Shown here: piece by piece, positions 10,306 to 18,551 of the stretch
How positions within the stretch are numbered: position 1 is the stretch's first letter
Layout: each line of letters starts with the position of its first letter
Assembly (NCBI RefSeq): GCF_040939125.1
Contig: NZ_CP162495.1
Coordinates: forward strand, 682,001-746,000
Direction of reading: 5' to 3'
DNA length: 64,000 nucleotides
Origin: Clostridium sp. BJN0013
GTDB taxonomy: Bacteria; Bacillota; Clostridia; Clostridiales; Clostridiaceae
Made by a program: the position numbers and the translations under genes
The notes under the pieces: model-generated
What the model was told of the DNA's origin: nothing
What the model saw: the letters and a program-made list of their open reading frames with translations, nothing else
The model's database searches: none

Positions 10306-10330
10306 TTTTAAAATAGGCGTTTCGGCCTAT
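10306..10330 (-). terminator. Terminator of the small minus-strand gene
   Basis: On the minus strand ATAGGC and GCCTAT form a 6-bp stem followed by TTTTAAAA. It overlaps the end of the gene at 10327-10503. Confidence 0.5.
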
Positions 10331-10503
10331 AATCTTTTGCTTTCAATTCTTTGCATTAACACATCTAGTCCTCTGGCTCCTGAGCCTTCCTCTTTAAATA
10401 ATTTTTCAAGGACTATCAATGTTGCTTTCGCTTGGCTTTCGTGAAGTTGTCGCATTGCTTCCGGATCATCCAATGGCCAATTAGCTATAACTTTTATTGT
10501 CAT
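10327..10503 (-). CDS. Small hypothetical protein (58 aa), island
   Basis: This short protein begins MTIKVIANWPLDDPEAMRQL. It is predominantly helical and charged, with no membrane segment. The ATG at 10503 is preferred to the one at 10509 because AAAAGGGG would be too close to the first. No family is recognised. Its neighbours are phage-type repressors, which suggests it belongs to the same mobile island. Confidence 0.5.
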   Translation of the reverse strand: MTIKVIANWPLDDPEAMRQLHESQAKATLIVLEKLFKEEGSGARGLDVLMQRIESKRL

Positions 10504-10612
10504 GCCCATACCCCTTTTGCTTACTTTTTACTATATTATTCAGTTTAGAATTAAGTTGTTACTGTTTGTTCTAGTTTTGCTAACTACATTGCTTTATGTT
10601 GAGCTCTATTAT

Positions 10613-10846
10613 TTACGTTAATTTTTTCACGTTTTGAGGTAAAATTATATAATTTTTATAATCAAGCCCTTCTTGTTCACATGAAGCAAGTAGTCCACTA
10701 TAAAATTTAGCTCCAACTCTGTCACCGTGATTTAATAACATAGATATTTGAGTTCTATCTACACCAATAGTTCTCGCAAAATCTGATTGATTGCCACCAA
10801 ATTTTTCATTAATAAGTTTTCTTATGTTATTGATATTGGGCTTCAC
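10613..10846 (-). CDS. Cro/CI-type HTH regulator (77 aa)
   Basis: A single helix-turn-helix domain with recognition region QSDFARTIGVDRTQISMLLNHG (about residues 20-41). It has the size of a phage Cro-like or plasmid repressor. It is divergent from the HTH gene at 10961, across a 114-bp gap that contains the small palindrome ATCTTTAGAT, a plausible operator. This arrangement resembles a phage-type genetic switch. The DNA target is unknown. Confidence 0.75.
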   Translation of the reverse strand: MKPNINNIRKLINEKFGGNQSDFARTIGVDRTQISMLLNHGDRVGAKFYSGLLASCEQEGLDYKNYIILPQNVKKLT

Positions 10847-10960
10847 TTTTGTACCTCTTTACTGTTAATTTCTTTTTTACGCCTTTAGTATATAAACATC
10901 TTTAGATACAGTCAATAATTTTCACGCATACGATTAATATTAACTTAGAGGAGTGATGAT

Positions 10961-11350
10961 ATGTTTGATAAGAAAATGTTTAAATTTCTAATAGAAAAAG
11001 CAATAGGCACCAGAAAAATAACGCAATACGCAGAAGATAGTGGTGTAAACAGAACCTACTTATCAAAATACATTAACCAAAGATTAGATAGCCCTCCTAC
11101 TCCTGATATTTTAAAGAGATTATCTAATGCATCATATGGCGTTGTTTCGTATGAGAAATTCATGGAAGCAGCAGGTTATATTGGTAATAACTCAGTTAAA
11201 GATATAAATGCCCATCAAGAATATATGATAAACAACAGTCTTGGAGATAGACTTAGACATTTAAGAGAGGAAAAAGGAGTAACCCAAAAAGAATTGGGAA
11301 ATTTCATAAATGTTTCAGATAGAGTAGTTGGATATTATGAGTCAAGCTGA
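10961..11350 (+). CDS. HTH regulator with second HTH cut short
   Basis: The protein has 129 residues. The N-terminal part (about 1-65) has a helix-turn-helix around ITQYAEDSGVNRTYLSKYI. A second XRE-type domain starts at about residue 92 (LGDRLRHLREEKGVTQKELG) and stops abruptly at GYYESS, before its last helices. The next gene begins in another frame with the matching second half of such a domain. A deletion or recombination between two HTH genes is the simplest reading. The ribosome site GAGGAGTG precedes the ATG. It is divergent from the small repressor at 10846. Confidence 0.65.
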   Translation: MFDKKMFKFLIEKAIGTRKITQYAEDSGVNRTYLSKYINQRLDSPPTPDILKRLSNASYGVVSYEKFMEAAGYIGNNSVKDINAHQEYMINNSLGDRLRHLREEKGVTQKELGNFINVSDRVVGYYESS

Positions 11351-11699
11351 ATTAGCCGAAAAACTCGGTGTGACTCAACAAGCTACAAGTAAATATGAAA
11401 ATGGTAATCGTGAACCTGATATAGAAATATTAAAATTACTATCATCTATATTTAATGTTTCTATAGATTACTTGTTAGGTGGAACAAATATACGGAACCA
11501 TGATAATACACACATAACACCTAAAGAACACGAAGATAAAGAAGAAGTTGTGGAAGAATTAAGAGGACGGTTACTAAATACAAAAAATTTTAAAATAGAA
11601 GGTAAGCCTGCTACCAAGGAAGATATTGAAACAATTTTGGATTCTGTTAAAGTGGGTATAGAAATGGCTAAGATTAAAGAATGTAGAAATCAAGAATAA
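11328..11699 (+). CDS. N-terminally truncated XRE-family regulator
   Basis: This 123-residue frame overlaps the previous gene by 23 bases. Its start falls inside an XRE domain: MSQAELAEKLGVTQQATSKYENG lacks the first helix that normally precedes it, then continues normally through NREPDIEILKLLSSIFNVSIDYLLGG. The remaining residues are an acidic helical tail. It may be translated by coupling to the upstream stop codon or may be a dead remnant. Repressors of this type control phage and element genes. Confidence 0.55.
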   Translation: MDIMSQAELAEKLGVTQQATSKYENGNREPDIEILKLLSSIFNVSIDYLLGGTNIRNHDNTHITPKEHEDKEEVVEELRGRLLNTKNFKIEGKPATKEDIETILDSVKVGIEMAKIKECRNQE

Positions 11700-11827
11700 A
11701 TAAAAATTCTCATTACATACTAAAATAGTTTGAGAGTTTTTTTTCATAGAATCTTCTTAAAAATTCACTAAAACTTTAGGAAAATAAAACTTAATTTTCT
11801 TAAGTTTTATTTTTTTTGTCTATATGA

Positions 11828-12508
11828 AAACCACCTGCTATGCAGGTGTGTTCAGAATAGCTTAAGCGGTGAACAAAAAACCTCACTTTGATAAAATAGA
11901 AGAGGTCTCGTCAACCAAATCTATAATCAAAGGAGGTTTGCCCTAAATGGACAGTAATAGTTTATCACATACTAAATGGAGATGTAAATATCATGTAGTA
12001 TTTTCACCCAAATATAGAAGAAAAGAAATATATGGAGAAAAAAGAAAAGAGATAGGAAAAATATTAAGGAAACTTTGTGAATAGAAAGGTGTAGAAATAA
12101 TAGAGGCGAATGCATGTGAAGATCATATACATATGCTTTTATCGATACCACCAAAGACAAGTGTTTCAAGTTTTATGGGATTCTTGAAGGGAAAAAGTAG
12201 TCTAATGATATTTGAGAGATTTTCAAATTTAAAATATAAATATGGAAATAGGCACTTTTGGTGCAGAGGATTCTATGTAGACACAGTTGGAAAAAATAAA
12301 AAAGCAATAGAAGAATATATAAGAAATCAACAGAAAGAAGATATGATCGCCGACCAAGTAAGTATGAAGGAATACATGGACCCTTTTAAGGGTAGCAAGT
12401 AACATAAATTGCGGCTGGCGAGATCTTTAAGATGCCTTGAGGCATAATGCTGGTAATGTGCCCTTATAGGGCTTAGGAAAAACCACCAGCTAAGCTGGTG
12501 GATATTTA
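11828..12508 (+). mobile_element. IS200/IS605-family element (tnpA only, inactivated)
   Basis: An element of about 0.68 kb bounded by subterminal hairpins: CACCTGC / GCAGGTG at 11832-11848 and CCACCAGC / GCTGGTGG at 12483-12501. It carries one transposase gene and lacks tnpB. Long terminal inverted repeats and target duplications are absent, as usual for the family, which moves as single-stranded DNA. The transposase frame has an internal stop, so this copy should not move by itself. It sits directly upstream of agrD, where agrB would be expected. Confidence 0.8.
11947..12402 (+). pseudogene. tnpA: IS200/IS605 TnpA transposase, amber stop
   Basis: From the ATG at 11947 the frame reads a typical HUH-family Y1 transposase (TKWRCKYHVVFSPKYRR), interrupted by TAG at 12082-12084, probably once CAG. 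It then continues to the end. The metal-binding HUH motif is HIH in CEDHIHMLLS, and the catalytic Tyr is expected in EEYIRNQQ. With the stop read through, the length would be 151 residues, normal for the family. GGAGG lies about 14 bases upstream of the ATG. Confidence 0.85.
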
Positions 12509-12584
12509 TTGTAAAATATAGCAGGAAAATTCAAAATATTGTAGAATTTTTAAATTAAAATGCTTTATAGGAGGTATAAAAAAA

Positions 12585-12728
12585 ATGAACTTTTTTAAGA
12601 AAAAGCTATTAATGAGAAGTATGAAAATAATAGGTACTTTAATCTTGTTTTTATCACCAATATTTATTACTCCAACATGTACACTTGGTTACCATCAGCC
12701 AAAGTGTCCCGATGAACTCTTAAAATAA
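12585..12728 (+). CDS. agrD: AgrD-like autoinducing peptide precursor (47 aa)
   Basis: This small gene has a strong site (AGGAGG, 9 bases before the ATG). The peptide has the AgrD layout: a basic amphipathic N-terminus (MNFFKKKLLMRS), a hydrophobic stretch to about residue 28, then a core around Cys32 (TPTCTLGYHQ) and a charged tail (PKCPDELLK). In known Agr systems AgrB cuts the tail and links the Cys to a residue four positions on, giving a cyclic thiolactone signal. The ring here would be CTLGY. The sensor agrC follows 115 bases downstream, but there is no agrB or agrA in the window. The call rests on layout and neighbour. Confidence 0.72.
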   Translation: MNFFKKKLLMRSMKIIGTLILFLSPIFITPTCTLGYHQPKCPDELLK

Positions 12729-12735
12729 TTAATTA

Positions 12736-12819
12736 AGCTTTTTATAAATGTTATGATTAAAAATTCTTATAAAGAACATAAAAACATTAATTTTTAATCT
12801 ATAACATTCATAAAAAGCT
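12736..12819. repeat. Long inverted repeat between agrD and agrC
   Basis: The arms at 12736-12765 and 12789-12819 match over about 30 bases, starting AGCTTTTTAT and ending with its complement, with one mismatch and one one-base bulge; the loop is 23 bases. It is not followed by a T-run. It could act as an attenuator, an RNA-stability element or a MITE-like insertion. Confidence 0.75.
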
Positions 12820-12842
12820 CTAAAATGAAAGGAGCTGCTATA

Positions 12843-14159
12843 TTGATTGATGTTATAAGAGAAATAATAATAGACATTATAGAAGCGTCACTTCTTTTAG
12901 TAGTTTTTGAATCATTATATGATAAAAAAAAGTTTATAATACAGAATAAAATTAGAACAGTCTTATTTTTTATATTGTTTGTTTGTGGGACTTATTGGAG
13001 TACATTTCATATGTTGCCAGTTTATCATGCATTATTTCTTGTAATGTTTGACATTTTATTACTTAGCTGTATTACAAGAATAAAGATTTTTGATTCTATA
13101 GTTATAATTTCTTTATTTCTCACAATCCTTTTAACTACAGAAACTTTTATTCAAATTATTGAAATGATTATATTCAATATAAATTTAAAACAAGCTTTTT
13201 TAAGTCCCATATACGTGTGGATTGCCACAATAGTATCTATACTGTTGCAAATACTTATTGCAGCAATAATTTTTAAGTTTAACTCATATTTTACTAGACT
13301 TAAATTATTTGAAAAAGAAGGGGCTGTATTTGCTAACTTAATAATTGAATTAGGTGTGTTTACTATATTTATATTTTGTATTAATTATGGTATTTTTCAT
13401 ATAAAAAATGTTCAAACCTATAATATCATTATTTTTATTATTTACTTTGTATTTTTGATAGCAAAATTTAGAAGCTTAAAAGAAAAACAACTGGCTGTAA
13501 ATATAAATGTTAATTACAAAATTCAAAAGCAGCAAATTAAAAATATGGAAGAAATAATAAGCATAATAAGACAGGAAAAGCACGATTTTGCCAACCACAT
13601 CAATGTTATACAAGGGTTATGTTTATTAAACAAGTCTGATACTGTCGAAAAAATAGATAGTTATGTGCGAAAAATTTCAGGTACATTACATTCTTCGTTT
13701 AGATATTTAAATACAGGGAATGATTACATAGATGGTATGTTATCCATAAAAAACAACTATGCAGTAAAAAATAATATTGATTTTGAAGTTTTAATTGATG
13801 AACCTTTCAGCTCAATAAAAATTAGAGAAGATGAATTGATAAGTATTATGAGTAATCTTATAGATAATGCATTTGAAGCATTCACTAAATTGGATGTAGG
13901 AAATAAAGAAATATCTATTACTACTTTTAAGGAAGATAGAAATTTTTGTATTACGATAGCCGATAATGGAGATGTTATTCCTGAAAATATAATAGAAAAA
14001 ATTTTCAATAGAGGTTTTTCCACAAAAGTTAAACAAAATGATCTTCATGGATTTGGACTGTATATTACTAAACAATTGGTTGAAAAAAATAATGGGACTA
14101 TATCTGTAGAAAGTATTCCAGGAAAAACTAAATTTTTAATAAAGTTTAAAATGGAGTAA
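12843..14159 (+). CDS. agrC: AgrC-like sensor histidine kinase (GHKL family)
   Basis: The first 210 or so residues are hydrophobic, with about six membrane helices, as in peptide-sensing kinases. A helical linker leads to the phosphoacceptor region EKHDFANHINVIQGL. The ATPase domain has the N-box DNAFEAF and glycine boxes IADNGD and HGFGLYI. The start is placed at TTG 12843, 8 bases after AAAGGAG; the ATG at 12825 would overlap that site. Paired with agrD, it should sense the cyclic peptide at the membrane and phosphorylate a LytTR-type regulator. That regulator is not encoded nearby, so the output partner is missing or unlinked. Confidence 0.82.
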   Translation: MIDVIREIIIDIIEASLLLVVFESLYDKKKFIIQNKIRTVLFFILFVCGTYWSTFHMLPVYHALFLVMFDILLLSCITRIKIFDSIVIISLFLTILLTTETFIQIIEMIIFNINLKQAFLSPIYVWIATIVSILLQILIAAIIFKFNSYFTRLKLFEKEGAVFANLIIELGVFTIFIFCINYGIFHIKNVQTYNIIIFIIYFVFLIAKFRSLKEKQLAVNINVNYKIQKQQIKNMEEIISIIRQEKHDFANHINVIQGLCLLNKSDTVEKIDSYVRKISGTLHSSFRYLNTGNDYIDGMLSIKNNYAVKNNIDFEVLIDEPFSSIKIREDELISIMSNLIDNAFEAFTKLDVGNKEISITTFKEDRNFCITIADNGDVIPENIIEKIFNRGFSTKVKQNDLHGFGLYITKQLVEKNNGTISVESIPGKTKFLIKFKME

Positions 14160-14196
14160 ATAGATAAAGCTCTTACGTAGAAAAGTAACTAAAATA

Positions 14197-14303
14197 TGGT
14201 ATAATATTAATCAAGAGAATAAAAATGTTTTTAGTTGGACACCTCCCGGAATTTATCTCTTGCAAAAGAGGTCGTCGCGGTTAATTTGACAGCAGAGGAG
14301 GTG
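14197..14303 (+). promoter_or_regulatory. Extended -10 promoter and masked ribosome site
   Basis: An extended -10 (TGGTATAAT, 14197-14205) should start a leader of roughly 95 bases. In it CACCTCC (14240-14246) is the exact complement of the Shine-Dalgarno GGAGGTG (14297-14303), with a CTCTT / AAGAG hairpin between. The ribosome site of the following small gene would therefore be hidden in full-length RNA. Confidence 0.5.
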
Positions 14304-14308
14304 GCGGT

Positions 14309-14416
14309 ATGGGTGACACTGTGATTATAGTAATATCTATATGTATTACATCATCAGGCTTAACAGCTATGGTGATTGTAGGAACATATTTAAAAGATAG
14401 ATTAATAATCAAATAA
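14309..14416 (+). CDS. Small hydrophobic peptide, possible type I toxin (35 aa)
   Basis: The peptide is one membrane helix (TVIIVISICITSSGLTAMVIVG) with a short charged tail (TYLKDRLIIK). It has a strong but apparently sequestered ribosome site, its own extended -10 promoter and its own terminator. This set is what membrane-acting type I toxins show, but no antisense antitoxin promoter was identified. Alternatives are a holin-like peptide or a small regulatory membrane peptide. It belongs to the mobile island. Confidence 0.5.
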   Translation: MGDTVIIVISICITSSGLTAMVIVGTYLKDRLIIK

Positions 14417-14493
14417 TCAAAGGTAAGTCTTCAATTGGAAATTGACTGAAAATGAAATTTCTATAACTGCTGAAGATAAAAACTCAAAAAACT

Positions 14494-14526
14494 AAAAATG
14501 CACCCTTCGCCAAGTAGTGCATTTTT
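14494..14526 (+). terminator. Terminator after the small peptide gene
   Basis: AAAAATGCAC and GTGCATTTTT form a stem with a 13-base loop, ending in a T-run. The symmetry means it could work in both directions. Confidence 0.7.
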
Positions 14527-14664
14527 GAACTAAAAACTTTATAAACCATAAACTGTAACGGCTTCTTTTAAATATATTATACCACAACTATATTAAATTT
14601 AAACTCATTTAAATTATAAAAATAAAATATGATATAATCTTTGTTAAATAAGGCAGGTGAAAAT

Positions 14665-14982
14665 ATGAACAAAGAAGATTTAAAAGCTATGTCTGAATTA
14701 TTAGATATGAAGCTTGAACCTATAAAAAAACAGCTAGAAGAATTAGAACCTATAAAATCTCAACTTAATGGACTTCAATCTCAAGTTCAAGAAAACACAC
14801 AGATTTTAAAAGCTCTTGAACATAGCGCAGAAGTGAACAAAGCTGAAAAAGATAAATTAAATAATGATATAGCACATATAAAAGAACATTTAAAAAATAT
14901 AGATGAAAATATAGATGTAATGAAAGAAATTTTAGGAAGACATGAGGTCGATATTGCTGTATTGAAACGTAGGCCAGTATAA
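14665..14982 (+). CDS. Coiled-coil protein (105 aa), island
   Basis: The protein is almost wholly coiled coil, with heptad patterns throughout (LEPIKKQLEELEPIKSQLNGLQSQ written as two adjoining heptad blocks, then VMKEILGRHEVDIAVLKR). The ATG at 14665 has GCAGGTG ahead and is preferred to the upstream TTG at 14641. Similar short coiled-coil proteins often accompany phage or element genes, but no function is known to me. It is 38 bases upstream of the recombinase gene and may be cotranscribed. Confidence 0.6.
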   Translation: MNKEDLKAMSELLDMKLEPIKKQLEELEPIKSQLNGLQSQVQENTQILKALEHSAEVNKAEKDKLNNDIAHIKEHLKNIDENIDVMKEILGRHEVDIAVLKRRPV

Positions 14983-15020
14983 AATTTTATAACCCATAAT
15001 ATTTCCAGAGGTGTATTTTA

Positions 15021-16658
15021 ATGATAGCAGCCATATATTCTCGTAAATCCAAATTCTCTGAAAAAGGGGAATCCGTTGAAAATCAAATTGAGATGTGTAA
15101 AGAATACCTTAGAAGAAACTATAATAAAATTGAAGATATAAAAATATATGAGGATGAGGGTTTTAGTGGTGGAAATATCAACAGACCTGAATTTAAAAAA
15201 CTCCTTATTGATGCTAAAAAGAATAAATTCAATGTTCTTATATGTTACAGACTTGATAGAATAAGCAGAAATGTCGCTGACTTTTCTAATACCATTGAGG
15301 AACTCCAAAGACATAATATAGACTTTGTGAGTATAAAGGAACAATTTGACACCAGTTCTCCAATGGGGCGTGCCATGATGAATATAGCTGCAGTATTTGC
15401 CCAACTGGAAAGGGAAACAATTACAGAGCGTATCAAAGATAACATGCTTGAACTTGCAAAAACCGGTCGGTGGCTTGGAGGTACTCCTCCATTAGGTTAT
15501 AGATCGGAAGCAGTAGAATATTTCAATCAATATGGTAAAGATAAAAAGATGTTCAAGTTAAGCATAGTTCCTGAAGAAATAGAAACGGTAAAATTAATCT
15601 ATAAATTATATTTAGAGAAGAGGGGTTTTGCATCAGTAGCTACCCACATGTGTAAGAATAGGTACAAAGGTAAAAATGGCGGGGAATTTTCAAGAACTAC
15701 AGTAGAACAAATTATAATCAATCCAGTATACTGTATAAGTGATGAAAATATATTTAAATGGTTTAAGGAACAGGATACTATAACATATGGTGTTCCAGAT
15801 GGAATACATGGACTAATGGTATATAATAAAAGAAGAGAAAGTGGTAAAAAATCAAATTCCATAGACCAATGGATTGTTTCAATAGGCAGGCATGAAGGAA
15901 TTATATCCTCTGATATGTGGATAAAATGCCAAGACATATTAAGAGAAAACAAAGCAAAATCCTCTCCACGTTCTGGAACAGGTAATAAATTTCTCCTATC
16001 TGGGATGGTAGTATGCAGTGAATGTGGTTCTGGCATGGCCTCATGGTCGCATTATAATAAAAAAAGAAACTTTATGGAGAGATATTATAGGTGCAACCTT
16101 AAAAACAGAGCCAGCAACAGATGTAGTAATAAAATGCTTAATGCGTATAAGGCAGAAGAATATATAGAAAATTATCTGCTCGGGTTGGATATGGGAAGTC
16201 TAATCTTAATGTATAAAAGCGATAAACCCAAGGTAGATAAAGATTCTATAGTAAAAAAACTTTTCAAACTTAAAAAGCAGATTGATGATAATAATAAAAT
16301 AATTAAAGGTCTTGTAAGAAAGCTAGCTTTAGAAGAAAACATTGAATTAATCCAGACATTAAAGGAAGAAATAAGTAATACAAAAATAGAAAACAATGAA
16401 TTACAAAAGCAAATAACAGAATTAACAGGCTCTATGGAGGATTATGAGGTCAAAGAGGACTTTATAAAAATGATAGAGGAATCTTTAATTAATTTTAAGA
16501 AGTTCTATAAATTAGTAGATGTAGACAGCAAAAGAATATTAATAAAATCTTTAGTTAAAAACATTATATGGCATGGGGAAAATGAAACCTTAGAAATAAA
16601 TCCATTGATAAGTAATAAATCAATCCCTCAAGGTATCGTAAGAAGGCGTAACTATTAG
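15021..16658 (+). CDS. Large serine recombinase
   Basis: The 545-residue site-specific recombinase/integrase cuts and rejoins DNA through a Ser-phosphate link. The N-terminal resolvase domain (about 1-150) has the catalytic Ser in AIYSRKS and the Arg-rich motif YRLDRISRN. A recombinase domain follows, then a zinc ribbon (CSECGSG ... YYRCNLKNRASNRCSN) and a C-terminal coiled coil (about 405-480). Length and layout match phage and integrative-element integrases (TP901-1, phiC31 and SpoIVCA relatives). Its stop codon lies only 13 bases from the arm of an att-like junction, the usual place of attP. It is probably the enzyme that split the lipoprotein gene. Confidence 0.93.
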   Translation: MIAAIYSRKSKFSEKGESVENQIEMCKEYLRRNYNKIEDIKIYEDEGFSGGNINRPEFKKLLIDAKKNKFNVLICYRLDRISRNVADFSNTIEELQRHNIDFVSIKEQFDTSSPMGRAMMNIAAVFAQLERETITERIKDNMLELAKTGRWLGGTPPLGYRSEAVEYFNQYGKDKKMFKLSIVPEEIETVKLIYKLYLEKRGFASVATHMCKNRYKGKNGGEFSRTTVEQIIINPVYCISDENIFKWFKEQDTITYGVPDGIHGLMVYNKRRESGKKSNSIDQWIVSIGRHEGIISSDMWIKCQDILRENKAKSSPRSGTGNKFLLSGMVVCSECGSGMASWSHYNKKRNFMERYYRCNLKNRASNRCSNKMLNAYKAEEYIENYLLGLDMGSLILMYKSDKPKVDKDSIVKKLFKLKKQIDDNNKIIKGLVRKLALEENIELIQTLKEEISNTKIENNELQKQITELTGSMEDYEVKEDFIKMIEESLINFKKFYKLVDVDSKRILIKSLVKNIIWHGENETLEINPLISNKSIPQGIVRRRNY

Positions 16659-16667
16659 TGTTGCGTC

Positions 16668-16922
16668 TTATTGTGTTTTTGTAATGGTTGCATCAGCCCC
16701 TTGTCCTGTTGTAAGTTCTATATCTATACCCTGCTCTTCAAAAAATCCTTGATTTATTGCTACATACATAGGTGCATAAAATGTAGATCTAGCCACCTCG
16801 TTTAATTTTATAGTAACTGTGGATTTATTACCTTTTTTACTGCCACTACACCCAGTAAAAACAGTCACTATAAATACAAGACACAATAAAATAGATCCAA
16901 GATACAGTTTTTTCTTTATCAT
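16668..16922 (-). pseudogene. ABC substrate-binding lipoprotein, N-terminal part
   Basis: The fragment has a lipoprotein signal (IVTVFTGCSG; the lipidated Cys is about residue 25) and then the start of an NMT1/SsuA-type binding protein (RSTFYAPMYVAINQGFFEEQ). It is native up to Asp77 (GAT, 16694-16692); the last seven codons are foreign. The missing C-terminal part is on the plus strand at 22809-23606. Joining the two at GAT gives an in-frame protein of 339 residues, the normal family length. The promoter region is shared with the divergent flavorubredoxin gene. Confidence 0.88.
16671..16715 (-). other. Hybrid att half-site (gene N-part + P' arm)
   Basis: Read on the minus strand, the lipoprotein sequence ends at a GAT core (16694-16692), then 8 bases, then the arm TACAAAAACACAA (16683-16671) next to the recombinase gene. 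The reverse complement of this arm recurs exactly at 22793-22805. This looks like one product of serine-integrase recombination. Confidence 0.75.
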
Positions 16923-17017
16923 ATATCCTCCAAAACAATTTTAATATTAATTTATAATATGTAGGTTATTATAGTTATGTTAAAATAATTTTTCATAAAC
17001 AATTATTGTATTTTAGT

Positions 17018-17046
17018 TGATTTTAATAAGAATATATACTATAATA
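17018..17046 (+). promoter_or_regulatory. Promoter of the flavorubredoxin gene
   Basis: TTGATT (17018), a 17-base spacer and TATAAT (17041) form a sigma-A-like promoter, about 50 bases before the start codon and its AGGGGG site. Confidence 0.55.
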
Positions 17047-17097
17047 TTATCATACAAATAATAATTATTTATTAATAATAAATAGGGGGTAAGTAAT

Positions 17098-18444
17098 ATG
17101 AATGCTTTAGAAATAAAAAAAGATATTTATTGGATAGGAGCTTTAGACCCAGATCTCAGAATATTTGATATAATAATGAATACACCTTATGGAACTACTT
17201 ATAATTCTTATGTAGTAAAAGGAAGGGAAAAAACTGCTGTATTTGAAACTGCAAAAAAAAGATTCTTTGATGAATTTTTAGAAAGATTAACTTCGGCAAA
17301 TGTAGATGTAAAAAATATAGATTACATAATAGTTGACCACACAGAACCAGATCATTCAGGATCCATAGCAAAATTATTAGAGCTTTCACCTAATGCAAAA
17401 CTTGTAGGTTCTGCTGCTGCGATTAGATTTATGAAAGCTATATCAAATAAAAAATTTGACTCTATTGTGGTAAAAGATGGAGACACTTTAAATCTTGGAA
17501 ATAAAACCCTACAGTTTATTTCTGCACCATTTCTTCACTGGCCTGACTCCATATATACTTACATTCCGGAAGATAATATATTAATTACCTGTGATTCTTT
17601 TGGTGCACATTACTGTAGTCCAAAGGTATTCAATGATTTAAATACAGATGAAAAAGGCTATATGGATGCTTTAAAATATTACTTCGATGGTATAATGGGC
17701 CCTTTCAAACCTTATGTACTTGAGGCAATTGACAAAATTAAAGATTTGAAAATTGATATCATCTGCCCAGGCCACGGTCCTGTTTTAAGAAAAGATCCTT
17801 TGAGAATAGTAAATTTATATAAACAGTGGAGTACACCTTCAAAACCAAATGAAAAAAAATATATAGTAATACCTTACGTATCTGCTTATGGATACACTGA
17901 ATCTCTTGCAAATAAAATAATTGAAGGAATAAGAGCTTATGGAGATTTTAAAATACAACCTTATAATGTAATCTATAGTAATATGAATGAAATAATTGAA
18001 AATATAGGAAAAGCAGATGGTATTTTATTTGGTTCTCCAACTATTAACGGCGATGCCTTAAAACCAATCCTTGACATATTGGTTTCTTTAAATCCTATAG
18101 TACACGGTGGTAAAGTGGCTGCTGCCTTTGGCTCTTACGGATGGAGTGGCGAAGCTGTAAGAAATATTGAAGCCAGACTACAGCAACTAAAAATGAATTT
18201 ATTGACTCCTGGACTTAGGATAAATTTTAAACCATCTGAAGATGAGTTAAATTCTGCTTATAAATTCGGAAAAAATTTTGCGGAAAAAGTTAATCAAAAT
18301 TCAAACGAAGTATTAGAAGCCCCAAAGACTAAATCCGCAAAGAAATGGAAATGTACTGTCTGCGGTTTTGTAGCAGAGGGTGATACTCCTCCTGCAAACT
18401 GCCCTATATGTAACGTTGATGCAAGTAAATTTGTAGAAGTATAA
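17098..18444 (+). CDS. fprA: Flavodiiron protein fused to rubredoxin (flavorubredoxin)
   Basis: A cytosolic enzyme family that reduces O2 to water, or NO to N2O, protecting anaerobes. The 448 residues carry a metallo-beta-lactamase-like diiron domain (about 1-250), with ligands in DHTEPDHSG, FLHWPDS, CDSFGAH and CPGHGP. A flavodoxin domain (about 260-390) starts at YGYTESLANK and a C-terminal rubredoxin has CTVCGF and CPICN. The rubredoxin lets the protein take electrons from an NADH-linked oxidoreductase. It lies inside the 6.1-kb segment thought to have been inverted and diverges from the lipoprotein N-fragment. GGGGGTAAGTAAT precedes the ATG. Confidence 0.92.
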   Translation: MNALEIKKDIYWIGALDPDLRIFDIIMNTPYGTTYNSYVVKGREKTAVFETAKKRFFDEFLERLTSANVDVKNIDYIIVDHTEPDHSGSIAKLLELSPNAKLVGSAAAIRFMKAISNKKFDSIVVKDGDTLNLGNKTLQFISAPFLHWPDSIYTYIPEDNILITCDSFGAHYCSPKVFNDLNTDEKGYMDALKYYFDGIMGPFKPYVLEAIDKIKDLKIDIICPGHGPVLRKDPLRIVNLYKQWSTPSKPNEKKYIVIPYVSAYGYTESLANKIIEGIRAYGDFKIQPYNVIYSNMNEIIENIGKADGILFGSPTINGDALKPILDILVSLNPIVHGGKVAAAFGSYGWSGEAVRNIEARLQQLKMNLLTPGLRINFKPSEDELNSAYKFGKNFAEKVNQNSNEVLEAPKTKSAKKWKCTVCGFVAEGDTPPANCPICNVDASKFVEV

Positions 18445-18551
18445 TTAAAGTATAGAAAGTATCAAATTATAATATTTAAACTAACAGTACTTACTTAATA
18501 AAAGGGAAAATAAAAAACTAAACTGTTCTAAGCACTTAGTTTGTTCAAAAT

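Noticed and set aside
11972-12169. 65-codon minus-strand frame
   Set aside because: It lies opposite the transposase gene, is made of low-complexity Phe/Leu/His runs, and has no ribosome site.
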